A stretch of 64,000 nt of DNA from Pontibacter deserti (lineage in GTDB: Bacteria > Bacteroidota > Bacteroidia > Cytophagales > Hymenobacteraceae). Each line of letters starts with the position of its first letter. Position 1 is the first letter of the stretch. Made by a program: the position numbers and the translations under genes. Of the stretch, positions 38,396 through 45,855 are shown in pieces. The DNA lies in the NCBI RefSeq assembly GCF_023630255.1, contig NZ_JALPRS010000001.1, positions 372,001-436,000 on the forward strand, given 5' to 3'. The notes under the pieces were generated by a model that had not been told where the DNA came from, did no database searches, and saw nothing but the letters and a program-made list of their open reading frames with translations.

Positions 38396-38689
38396 ATGAA
38401 AACAATCTTTGATTTGCTGGAAAGAATTCTGGCAGCACTCATCCTAATGGGAGTGCAACACAAAAAGGTGCTGAGCCTAAAGGAAGCAGCCTGTTACCTG
38501 GACATCTCCAAACAGAAGCTGTACCAGATGACAAGCGAGCGTGCCATTGCTTATTCAAAACCATGCGAGCGGATTTTCTTCAGTCGCGATGTGCTGGAAG
38601 CTTGGGCCCTGAGCAATCCCGTTCTTTCAAAAGAAGAAATTGCGCTTGAAGCTATTTCAAGAAGCAAGAAAGGAAAGGGAAAATGGTAA
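38396..38689 (+). CDS. Excisionase-like HTH protein
   Basis: 97 residues. A hydrophobic start is followed by KVLSLKEAACYLDISKQKLYQMTSE (about 23-47), a MerR/HTH_17-type helix-turn-helix as in excisionase family DNA-binding proteins, then the wing RIFFSRDVLEAWAL. The C-terminus is basic (SRSKKGKGKW). In such elements this type of protein directs excision or regulates the element. Its end overlaps the next gene by 7 bases, so the two are translated together. Confidence 0.82.
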   Translation: MKTIFDLLERILAALILMGVQHKKVLSLKEAACYLDISKQKLYQMTSERAIAYSKPCERIFFSRDVLEAWALSNPVLSKEEIALEAISRSKKGKGKW

Positions 38690-39453
38690 AGCGACCTAAT
38701 AACAAATCGGTGCTGCCTGCTATTATCCGGTTTCACCTTCTCTTGCTGGCAGCAGAAAAACTACTCTATGGAGAGCTGGTCGCCCTTTGCGGGAGAATCG
38801 ATCATTGCTGGCCTAGTAACCGGTACTTAGCTGCTTTGTATGGTGTTAGTACCAAATCAATTTACCGGTGGCTAAAAAAACTTGAAAAGCTGGGCCTGAT
38901 CCGGATCGTTCTCAACAAGGAGCAATTTAACAGGCGAGACATCTATTTGATGCCTTTACCCGAGACATCTGAAGACCAACATACAGACAGCCATGTCCCG
39001 GGGGCAGGACATCTGCGTCCTGCTAAAAAAGAGTCACTCTTTATATATAATAAGAATGACAGTAATAATGACAAAAGGAATGGCGAGAGGGAATGGAAAG
39101 CAAAAACGCTCACGCCCACCACTACACTTGAATCATTTACTTTTTTAAGGGGACATTTTCCAACCCTGGAGCAGGTGCATCACAGCATGATGAGCCAGTC
39201 AGGAGAAGACACCCCTAAACAAGAGCTTGCAGACGAAGCAAAGCGTTTTTTTAACCATTATACTTCCAATGGCTGGATGGTCGGTAAAGCGCCCATGCGA
39301 GACCTGCAAGCCTCCGTGGCCAAGTGGCTGGATAATGCACCTTATTTCAATAAACAACGAAACCCAAACTATGAACAACATAGCCGATATAATCCGAAAC
39401 AATCCCCATACGCGCATCTTCATACCAAACGATACGACAGTGACACGTTCTAA
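38683..39453 (+). CDS. Winged-helix replication-initiation-like protein
   Basis: 256 residues. The N-terminus has SNRYLAALYGVSTKSIYRWLKKLEKLGLIRIVLNKEQFNRRDIYL (about 45-90), a winged HTH of the HTH_36/DnaD-like kind found in plasmid and phage replication proteins. A poorly ordered linker (about 95-140) contains the DNA palindrome ATGTCC-N8-GGACAT (38993-39012). A C-terminal domain (about 150-240) includes EAKRFFNHYTSNGWMVGKAPM, as in replication proteins that work with a helicase loader. The last 83 bases overlap the ATPase gene in another frame. Confidence 0.75.
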   Translation: MVKRPNNKSVLPAIIRFHLLLLAAEKLLYGELVALCGRIDHCWPSNRYLAALYGVSTKSIYRWLKKLEKLGLIRIVLNKEQFNRRDIYLMPLPETSEDQHTDSHVPGAGHLRPAKKESLFIYNKNDSNNDKRNGEREWKAKTLTPTTTLESFTFLRGHFPTLEQVHHSMMSQSGEDTPKQELADEAKRFFNHYTSNGWMVGKAPMRDLQASVAKWLDNAPYFNKQRNPNYEQHSRYNPKQSPYAHLHTKRYDSDTF

Positions 39454-40144
39454 TCCATTTCAAGGGAAGACAGCTGAACAAGGTTTGGCTGAACTGGCGA
39501 GAACACATCAATATTTAGCAGAAACCAGATACCCAGCCTGGCACCCAGAGTTGAATATTACCGAAAAGAACCGGAAGGCAGTACTTAAGTTTTGTGCTGC
39601 CATCACGCAAGACCTGGATGCACTTCGTGCATTTGGGATGCGACCGGGTAGAGGAGTACTGCTAAGCGGACCTACCAGTGTAGGGAAGACGCATTTACTG
39701 GAACTGGTAAAGTATTACCTGAGCTTCACTGATAAAGATCAACCATTGGTTATTACCAAGGCCCAGGAGGTTCAGTATGCTTATGCTAAAAAAGACAAAG
39801 ACCAGGGTGGTAACCAAGCCTTCAAACGCATCGCTTACAAGAAACATCACAATGGGCTCATTGTCAACCAGAGTTTTGATGACATCCTATCAGAAAGACC
39901 TACTTCACAGTGGGGAGAGCCGCCTGTTTTTGCTTTTGCTGAACTGATCCCCATGCGGGAAGAGCTATTCACAACACAAGGAGTATTGTCCCACTTTACA
40001 ACAAACTACCGCAGCCAAGAGATAAGTGAGCGCTACGGAGAACGGGTACTGGAACGCCTGAAATGGATGTGCGAAATCATCTTGTTCCCTGAAGATGCCA
40101 CGAACTGGCGTGCTTACAATCCTTATAACCTAACCCTTAATTAA
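39371..40144 (+). CDS. P-loop ATPase, DnaC/helicase-loader-like
   Basis: 257 residues from ATG 39371 (MNNIADIIRNNPHTRIF). The frame is open to 39227, but the upstream part only mirrors the previous gene. Walker A is GPTSVGKTH in RGVLLSGPTSVGKTHLLEL, and a Walker B-like acidic stretch follows near FDDILSERP. EISERYGERVLERLKWMCEIILFP resembles the sensor region of DnaC/IstB-type AAA+ ATPases. It probably loads a replicative helicase for the neighbouring initiator-like protein. It overlaps the upstream gene by 83 bases; the next gene starts 2 bases later. Confidence 0.8.
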   Translation: MNNIADIIRNNPHTRIFIPNDTTVTRSNPFQGKTAEQGLAELARTHQYLAETRYPAWHPELNITEKNRKAVLKFCAAITQDLDALRAFGMRPGRGVLLSGPTSVGKTHLLELVKYYLSFTDKDQPLVITKAQEVQYAYAKKDKDQGGNQAFKRIAYKKHHNGLIVNQSFDDILSERPTSQWGEPPVFAFAELIPMREELFTTQGVLSHFTTNYRSQEISERYGERVLERLKWMCEIILFPEDATNWRAYNPYNLTLN

Positions 40145-40146
40145 GT

Positions 40147-40632
40147 ATGAAAACGAAAGCAGATCCTACGACCCCTGTAGCTACCCGCATCAATACCTGC
40201 ATTGAAGAGCAGTTACGTAAAGGGGCAGCTAGTTTGAATATGAGTATGTCTCAATACATCGGCTACCTGCTCACTATTACTCTTTATGGTTCCGATGTAC
40301 ACGAGCTACAGGAAAAATTAATAGAGTTGACCCAGCAACTGGAAGTGATGCAAGCCCAACTTGAACAGGAGAAAGCAGCAATCTGGAAACAGGAACCCTA
40401 TGCATCTTTTCTTCAAAAGGTGCTCCACAACGACAGTATACTAGCGACATTATATACAACTTACATTACAAGACCAGTACCAGTTAGAATGTTGATAGAT
40501 CAAAGTTTCTACCCGGGTGTATTTTTGAATGGTGTCAAAGAAGAAGATAAAGTATTTCACTTCACTGGGACATATGGGTGGAGTTATGCTGATGCCAAGA
40601 AATCTCATGTCACCATTACTAATAGGAAATAA
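40147..40632 (+). CDS. Ribbon-helix-helix protein with coiled coil
   Basis: 161 residues. TPVATRINTCIEEQLRKGAASLNMSMSQYIGYLLTITLYG (about 9-48) has the beta-strand plus two helices of ribbon-helix-helix DNA-binding domains. A coiled coil follows (HELQEKLIELTQQLEVMQAQLEQEKAA, about 51-78) and then a variable C-terminus. RHH proteins of mobile elements act as mobilisation factors, partition proteins or repressors, and bind short repeated half-sites. The array of GTAAC half-sites starting 290 bases downstream is a natural candidate target (inference). Confidence 0.7.
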   Translation: MKTKADPTTPVATRINTCIEEQLRKGAASLNMSMSQYIGYLLTITLYGSDVHELQEKLIELTQQLEVMQAQLEQEKAAIWKQEPYASFLQKVLHNDSILATLYTTYITRPVPVRMLIDQSFYPGVFLNGVKEEDKVFHFTGTYGWSYADAKKSHVTITNRK

Positions 40633-40634
40633 TC

Positions 40635-40814
40635 ATGGAAGATTTTGATATAGTACTCACGCCCGCAGACCTGGAATTTGGGCCTATGGCAGAAACAGGA
40701 GAGAAGAGTTTTTCCGGTGTGATCTGTATAGCAGTTTTAGTCATCGGTATTGTCCTAGGCGCAGTACTTTACCAGGCTCTGAAAGAAGAATTGCCTAAAC
40801 GTGAAAAGCTTTAA
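40635..40814 (+). CDS. Small single-pass membrane protein, 59 residues
   Basis: ATG at 40635, two bases after the previous stop, same strand. The N-terminal 25 residues are acidic (MEDFDIVLTPADLEFG). One membrane helix follows (FSGVICIAVLVIGIVLGAVLY) and a short basic tail (KRE-KL). Support comes from tight spacing, a clean frame and a terminator just behind. No family recognised. Confidence 0.62.
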   Translation: MEDFDIVLTPADLEFGPMAETGEKSFSGVICIAVLVIGIVLGAVLYQALKEELPKREKL

Positions 40815-40837
40815 CCTTATCACCTTCAATACAGCCT

Positions 40838-40878
40838 AAACAAAAACAGGATGCCACACCAGCATCCTGTTTTTGTTT
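40838..40878 (+). terminator. Terminator closing the replication-like operon
   Basis: AAACAAAAACAGGATGC (40838-40854) pairs perfectly with GCATCCTGTTTTTGTTT (40862-40878), loop of 7. Confidence 0.92.
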
Positions 40879-41102
40879 TATCTAAGCTTAATTAAAATGC
40901 TAGTTTGAAAGGTAGGGTGATAGCGTAACAAAATGTAACATTATATACATACACGCAACATAAATACTTAACTTTTTCTATATTTAGGAACACGCACCGC
41001 AAGGATTGTAGCTGTAACCATTTGTAACAGTGCTTTCCGGAAATTAAACTGTGCATTTTTAACTCATTTAAAAACTAGAAAACAAACTGAATTTTTGTTT
41101 CT

Positions 41103-41753
41103 ATGAAGCTACTGGATAAATGGTGGGTATCGCTCTTTATTTACCTATGGGCCATCCTGTTTGTGATAGGTTTTGAGATAAGCAGGATCTATAACCAGTA
41201 TGTGCTATACATAGCATTAGCAGCAGGCGTATTGGTCTTTGTCTCTATTGTGTATCAACTTTCCAAAAAGCGATGGCTTAAGGCAGTAGCCGGAATTATG
41301 CTTTCCTTTGGTATTACAGTAACAGGTATTGTCGTGATCTTTTTAGCCGGAGCCTTTAACAGTGTAACAAAAGGTAACACCAACGCTTTAGATACAACTT
41401 ATTATAAAGCGGAATTTGAAGACCATACTCGGTTACCTTTTCCTACCTCTGCCAAGATCCTTGTTAAAGATGAAACAGCACAAGGATTCGGTTTTGAAAA
41501 TGAATTTGATGCGCACTGCCTGATCCGGTTGTCGAAAGCTGAATATCAGCAGTTGCTGTCTTCTATTAATGCTGATCCGGAATTTTCGAGAGATAATACT
41601 GCACCAGATTTTAGCGGAACAGTACTGGCCGGAAAGGTAAAAGCAGCGGACTTTTCCGCTTCGTATTCCCATGATGATCCGGGCTATAGCTGGTACGCGG
41701 TTAGCTTTCATGAAGACGGAGAAAGGGTAGCTTTAAAGGTTTCTACTTACTAA
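41103..41753 (+). CDS. Hypothetical membrane protein, 216 residues
   Basis: Three membrane helices in the first 85 residues (about 9-27, 34-53, 60-86), then an extracytoplasmic domain of about 125 residues. That part (FEDHTRLPFPTSAKILVKDETAQGFGFENEFDAHCLIRLSKAEY) looks like the small lipoprotein-type beta-domains with unknown role in Bacteroidetes. Codons for NSVTKGNTN overlap a GTAAC pair (41364-41379). No operon partner; SRAP follows after 71 bases. Function unknown. Confidence 0.72.
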   Translation: MKLLDKWWVSLFIYLWAILFVIGFEISRIYNQYVLYIALAAGVLVFVSIVYQLSKKRWLKAVAGIMLSFGITVTGIVVIFLAGAFNSVTKGNTNALDTTYYKAEFEDHTRLPFPTSAKILVKDETAQGFGFENEFDAHCLIRLSKAEYQQLLSSINADPEFSRDNTAPDFSGTVLAGKVKAADFSASYSHDDPGYSWYAVSFHEDGERVALKVSTY

Positions 41754-41824
41754 GTGCGGAATGAAAATAATAGTGTTACAAATTGTAACAAAACGTAACA
41801 AGCAATATCAAGTAATCAAAAGAG

Positions 41825-42517
41825 ATGTGCGGCAGGTATTCCATTGCTATTACGGTAAAAGATAAAAACAACAAAGCTTCGCGCGTAGCCCGGCTGCTAG
41901 AGAAGTATAAGTTAGAAGCGCATTACAATGCCGCGCCTTCGCAGTTGTTACCTGTTGTAACAGCAGATGAACCGGACAAGATACAGCTCTTTTCCTGGGG
42001 CTTAGTACCGCATTGGTCTAAGGATCAACACCACGGAAATAAACCAATCAATGCCCGTGCGGAAACACTGCTGGAGAAGCCAAGTTTCCGGGAACTGGTC
42101 AGCCGCAGGCACTGCCTGGTTCCGGCAGATGGCTTTTATGAATGGCGGAAAACAGCATCCGGAAAAGTGCCTTACCGCTTTCTGTTAAAAAGTGAAGAAC
42201 TCTTTTCTTTTGCAGGACTCTGGGATGAGTGGGCGGATACGGAAACAGGTGAAATGCAGCGGACTTTTACCATTATTACGATGGAAGCAAATGAGCTGGT
42301 AAAGCCAACACACGACCGAATGCCGGTCATTCTTTCACCGGAAAAAGAAGAGGCTTGGCTCGATGTAACAAAAGGTAACAACTTGTTACAGCAATTCCTA
42401 CGGCCTTTTCCGGCAGAGGAAATGAAGAGTTATGCTGTGTCTGCATTGGTGAATTCTGTTTCTAACAATTCCGCTAATTTGTTACAGCAGGTACCGGAGC
42501 AAGGAAGTTTGTTTTAG
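41825..42517 (+). CDS. yedK: SRAP protein (HMCES/YedK), abasic-site DNA-protein crosslinker
   Basis: 230 residues. It begins MCGRYS with the catalytic Cys2 exposed after Met removal. NARAETLLEKPSFRELVSRRHCLVPADGFYEW (about 78-110) is the SRAP signature, and the conserved His is in PTHDRMPVIL. The protein forms a thiazolidine crosslink with abasic sites in single-stranded DNA, shielding them during replication. SRAP genes are frequent cargo of phages and mobile elements. GTAAC pairs lie 25 bases before the start, inside the gene (41947, 42365) and just after the stop. Confidence 0.95.
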   Translation: MCGRYSIAITVKDKNNKASRVARLLEKYKLEAHYNAAPSQLLPVVTADEPDKIQLFSWGLVPHWSKDQHHGNKPINARAETLLEKPSFRELVSRRHCLVPADGFYEWRKTASGKVPYRFLLKSEELFSFAGLWDEWADTETGEMQRTFTIITMEANELVKPTHDRMPVILSPEKEEAWLDVTKGNNLLQQFLRPFPAEEMKSYAVSALVNSVSNNSANLLQQVPEQGSLF

Positions 42518-42569
42518 GCTTGTAACAATTTGTTACTCACATTTTATGGACATGCTATATATAACTTAC

Positions 42570-42596
42570 AACTTTAGTTTAAAAAAAACTAAAGTT
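42570..42596. terminator. AT-rich hairpin after the SRAP gene
   Basis: AACTTTAGTTT (42570-42580) pairs perfectly with AAACTAAAGTT (42586-42596), loop A5. No GC core, so a weak terminator at best. Confidence 0.5.
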
Positions 42597-42696
42597 TACT
42601 TCAGCTGCGCGATAGCTAGTGTATCATATAAGGCAGCCAGTTTTATACAGAAAATAAGAATTCCTTGTATGCTCACCTAAATTTTTAAAAGCAATA

Positions 42697-43356
42697 ATGA
42701 AGAAGAAAATTCTTTTATTAGTCATCCTTGTTGCCGTGCTAGCAGGACTACTGGCTTTCCCATTTCGTCACAAGATAAAAAGGAAAATAAGGTATGTAAC
42801 AGACAGGAGCATGAACCTTATTTTTGGCCGATCAAACAGCTGTGATAATTGCGCAACGCTGTTTGATGATAAGGTAACAATCCATGAGCAAGCTTATTTA
42901 AATGAAGGCATACTACCACAAGATAGCGATGACGGGTTAAAGCTACTTTTAGCTAATGAAACATTAGTAGAACTCCGATCAAGTCAATATTACATTGTCC
43001 GGAATTTTAAGTATTCCAAGCCCTATTTGTTGCCAACGGCACAGGCGTTTATTGATACTCTAGCGAATACTTATACTTTCGAATGCAAGGCAAGGAAATT
43101 AACATACTTACCTTTTACCATATCAAGTGGTACCCGCTCGGTTGCTTCAGTTGAAAAGTTGATGAAAAGCAATAGCAATTCAATCAAGAACAGCAGTCAC
43201 TTAAAAGGGAAAACCTTTGATGTGAGTTATACAGCTTTTGGTGACAACAAGCAGCAACTAAAAGCTTTTATTTCTGCTCTTGATCAGTTGCGCAGAGAAG
43301 AAAAGTGTTACGTGAAGTATGAGCGGAATGGCACGCTGCATATCACGGTCATCTAA
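42697..43356 (+). CDS. DUF5715-like membrane-anchored protein
   Basis: 219 residues. One N-terminal membrane helix (LLLVILVAVLAGLLAFPF), then an extracytoplasmic domain. SGTRSVASVEKLMKSNSNSIKNSSHLKGKTFDVSY (about 148-182) resembles the DUF5715 core (R..e....L...N.NA...SaHlyG.tFDisY), related in shape to D-Ala-D-Ala-type peptidases (M15/VanY), in which a His and an Asp (SSH, FDVS) bind zinc. It could act on peptidoglycan, but the enzyme activity of the family is unproven. A GH25 lysozyme follows, which fits a cell-wall theme. Confidence 0.7.
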   Translation: MKKKILLLVILVAVLAGLLAFPFRHKIKRKIRYVTDRSMNLIFGRSNSCDNCATLFDDKVTIHEQAYLNEGILPQDSDDGLKLLLANETLVELRSSQYYIVRNFKYSKPYLLPTAQAFIDTLANTYTFECKARKLTYLPFTISSGTRSVASVEKLMKSNSNSIKNSSHLKGKTFDVSYTAFGDNKQQLKAFISALDQLRREEKCYVKYERNGTLHITVI

Positions 43357-43424
43357 AGATTTTTTGGGATGGGTGGTAATCTAAGCACATCTTGGTACCT
43401 CACAACAAAAATTGTTATTTAAAA

Positions 43425-44144
43425 ATGAAGAAGGTTTATAAATGGATACTGCTGTGCTTACTATTATTTGTGTGCGCCGCTATAGTTATTGCTTACTTGT
43501 TATTTACTAAAACTGCAGAAGTGGTAATAGATAAGACGAAGTATCCTGTGACAGGAATAGATGTCTCTAACCATACTGGTAAAATTGATTTTAACCAGAT
43601 TAAAGAGCAAGGAGTGGATTTTGTTTATGTTAAGGCTACTGAAGGTTCTAATTTCACAGACCAAAGTTTTGAGCGTAACTATAGTAATGCCAAGCTTGCA
43701 GGGATTCCTGTAGGTGCTTATCACTTCTTCAGGTTTAACAAGAGTGGCAAAGATCAGGCAAAGCATTTCCTAAAGCACATCAAAGGTAAACAGCTTGAGC
43801 TCCCCTTGGTACTGGACGTAGAAGATTGGGGAAATCCTAGTGGGATGAAAAGAGAGACAGTAACGGCAGAACTTCAGCATTTCATTGAAGATGTAGAAAA
43901 AGAAGTGAAAGAAGATGTAATGATCTATACCAATGAAAGTGGGTATAGATCATATATAAGTGGAAACTTTGATAATAAGAGTATTTGGATCTGTTCTTTT
44001 AGTAATAGTCCGAAGATTAATACAAAATGGACACTCTGGCAACACTCTCATATTGGTGAGTTAAATGGTGCAGAGGGCCGGATTGATTTAAATACTTTTA
44101 ACGGAAGCAGGGTGGAGTGGAACACCTATTTGCTATCTAGATAG
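43425..44144 (+). CDS. GH25 lysozyme-like muramidase, membrane-anchored
   Basis: 239 residues from ATG 43425 (a TTG at 43392 would add an unlikely leader). One membrane helix (WILLCLLLFVCAAIVIAYLLF), then the GH25 domain: VTGIDVSNHTGKIDFNQIKEQGVDFVYVKATEG (about 42-74), GAYHFFRF, the catalytic pair in LVLDVEDWG and LWQHSHIGELNGAEGRIDLNTF at the end. It cleaves the beta-1,4 bond between MurNAc and GlcNAc. Anchoring to the inner membrane suggests remodelling of the cell's own wall or opening it for a machine, rather than free secretion. Confidence 0.92.
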   Translation: MKKVYKWILLCLLLFVCAAIVIAYLLFTKTAEVVIDKTKYPVTGIDVSNHTGKIDFNQIKEQGVDFVYVKATEGSNFTDQSFERNYSNAKLAGIPVGAYHFFRFNKSGKDQAKHFLKHIKGKQLELPLVLDVEDWGNPSGMKRETVTAELQHFIEDVEKEVKEDVMIYTNESGYRSYISGNFDNKSIWICSFSNSPKINTKWTLWQHSHIGELNGAEGRIDLNTFNGSRVEWNTYLLSR

Positions 44145-44435
44145 GATCAGAGGAGACTTTATGAAGAATTAAGGCTGTAAAATTAACTATATGAGAGGAT
44201 TAGTAGTATTAAACTTAACACAATCAAAGTAGAAGAGAAAGCAGTAAGACTATAAGTTAGTTGCACTACAAAAGGTTGGTCCTGTTGCAGTAAGGATACA
44301 CACTAATACATCAACAGGGCTAGGAAATGAAAATATGAAAATGTCACAATTTAAGTTACACATACAATAACTGAAATTGCTCCCTTTTCAGAATAGGTAT
44401 AGTATACTTAAATGCTTCAATTTCATTTGTTTTAC
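44145..44435. other. Intergenic region between convergent genes
   Basis: About 290 bases, AT-rich. I see no clear hairpin terminator, repeat or coding frame, although both flanking genes end here. Base composition and gene style change at this point. Confidence 0.45.
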
Positions 44436-45080
44436 TTAATTGTATCGGATTGCAAATGAGCTTGGTCTGTTATTAAGATCCTCAACATTATCTTTTGATT
44501 TTCTTAAGTAACATATAAAGACATAGGATTTTCTAGTAAGCAATATTACAAATTCACCATAGCCAAAAAAGTTATTCTTTGGCATAAATTCTTGATGCAT
44601 TGTTTCTGATGCTCCAAGTAAATCATATAATGTGCCTCCAAACAGAAAGGGGCCAACATTACCTTTTGCTATAATAGCCTCTGAAGATTTAAAATGCTTA
44701 AATTCAGAAAGATCATTATAGTCACTACCATAAACTGGATGATTATACTTTTCACTACTTAGAATCTCATATCTTACAGAATCATTCATTTCAAAAGCTT
44801 TGGAAAGTATCAAACTACTATCAGCTTCATTCATGAAAATAAGGGCTTCTCTATCATCTTCATCTACAATAGACTTGTAACCATTTGGAATATATACATT
44901 AAGATTGTTCCTGTCAATCATTTCCAATTGCTCCTTAGTTAAAGAGTCAACCATTGAGGATTGGTTAAAAGGAAATTGATCTGCAACACTCAAGAAGTAA
45001 GTTGTTTTATTTATTGCCTTGTTTTCAGAGCAAGAAAAATGGATGAGGATTACGAATAGGTAGATGCAATACTTCTTCAT
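44436..45080 (-). CDS. Hypothetical lipoprotein, 214 residues
   Basis: Signal MKKYCIYLFVILIHFSC with C17 as probable lipid-modified residue. The rest has no domain I recognise (NNLNVYIPNGYKSIVDEDDREALIFMNEADSS ... FGYGEFVILLTRKSYVFICYL). It is the last gene of the minus-strand operon, 74 bases behind the previous gene, so membership is likely but not certain. Function unknown. Confidence 0.68.
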   Translation of the reverse strand: MKKYCIYLFVILIHFSCSENKAINKTTYFLSVADQFPFNQSSMVDSLTKEQLEMIDRNNLNVYIPNGYKSIVDEDDREALIFMNEADSSLILSKAFEMNDSVRYEILSSEKYNHPVYGSDYNDLSEFKHFKSSEAIIAKGNVGPFLFGGTLYDLLGASETMHQEFMPKNNFFGYGEFVILLTRKSYVFICYLRKSKDNVEDLNNRPSSFAIRYN

Positions 45081-45154
45081 TGTTTTCTAAGATTTTTAAT
45101 GCCATACCATTATAATTATGGAATGATCTGATAAGTAATTTGGAGACTAAAAAA

Positions 45155-45715
45155 TTACATAGGGCCTAATGAATAATCCGTAACTGTTCTATTCTGAACG
45201 TCATAAATCATTACATCACCTGCATAACAACAGTCAAAGGAAATTTCAAGGAAATCTAGAGTGTCTTGTTTGAAAGGTTCTACTGATTTTACTTCCATTT
45301 CGCAAAAGTTTCCGGTACTTGTTATTTTGTTTTCCTTTACATAGAGACATGCCTTATAAATGTATTCGTAGTTCTTCTTATTTGAATCAATTGAACTACA
45401 ATCGCAATTTTCTTTTTGTAATGCATCGTACTTATTTCTTATAATAATTAAAAGTACGACAGCAGTTATGATTAGAAAAGCTGAAATCAAAATTACAAAT
45501 GCCGTTTTAAACCAGGCCTTTTTTATCCTTTTTCGCTCTAAAAGTACTAGAAGTATAATAAAAGCTAGAAGTATAATGAAGTGTGAATTGAGAGTTAAGT
45601 TAACTGGAGAGCCTTCAATACATATGATTAATAGTAGATAGACTACAACATACATCTTCCAATTTAAAAATCTCTTTTTTAAAACTTTGATGTTTAATTC
45701 TTCTTTAGGTTCCAC
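45155..45715 (-). CDS. Hypothetical membrane protein, 186 residues
   Basis: Three membrane helices (about 20-36, 43-60, 70-92) followed by a soluble, presumably extracytoplasmic domain with six cysteines (NCDCSS, ACLYV, FCEME, DCCYAG). That density suggests disulfides. No family recognised. It lies 140 bases downstream of the kinase gene, same strand. Confidence 0.66.
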   Translation of the reverse strand: MEPKEELNIKVLKKRFLNWKMYVVVYLLLIICIEGSPVNLTLNSHFIILLAFIILLVLLERKRIKKAWFKTAFVILISAFLIITAVVLLIIIRNKYDALQKENCDCSSIDSNKKNYEYIYKACLYVKENKITSTGNFCEMEVKSVEPFKQDTLDFLEISFDCCYAGDVMIYDVQNRTVTDYSLGPM

Positions 45716-45855
45716 AAGTTTGTTGTTAAACTTTATTCCTTCGTGTTAATAATGTAATAGTGAGTTTGCATCTCAAAATTTAATTGAACTTTGTAAGACT
45801 CTTTTGATTAAAGAAAATGTAGTATTCGGATTTATACTTTTTTATAGTAGCAGGC

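Larger units (their letters stand above)
40925..42536. repeat. Array of GTAAC half-sites at 10-bp spacing
   Basis: Half-sites GTAAC or GTTAC come in pairs whose starts are exactly 10 bases apart. Direct pairs: 40925/40935, 41014/41024, 41364/41374, 41785/41795, 42365/42375. Inverted pairs: 41775/41785, 41947/41957. Everted pairs: 42375/42385, 42522/42532. Four of the direct pairs share the 16-mer GTAACAAAANGTAACA exactly apart from one base. Copies lie in intergenic DNA (25 bases before the SRAP start) and inside two coding regions, where the same DNA encodes VTKGN in unrelated proteins. Spacing of one helical turn in every orientation suggests recognition by an oligomerising DNA-binding protein. 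Confidence 0.8.
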
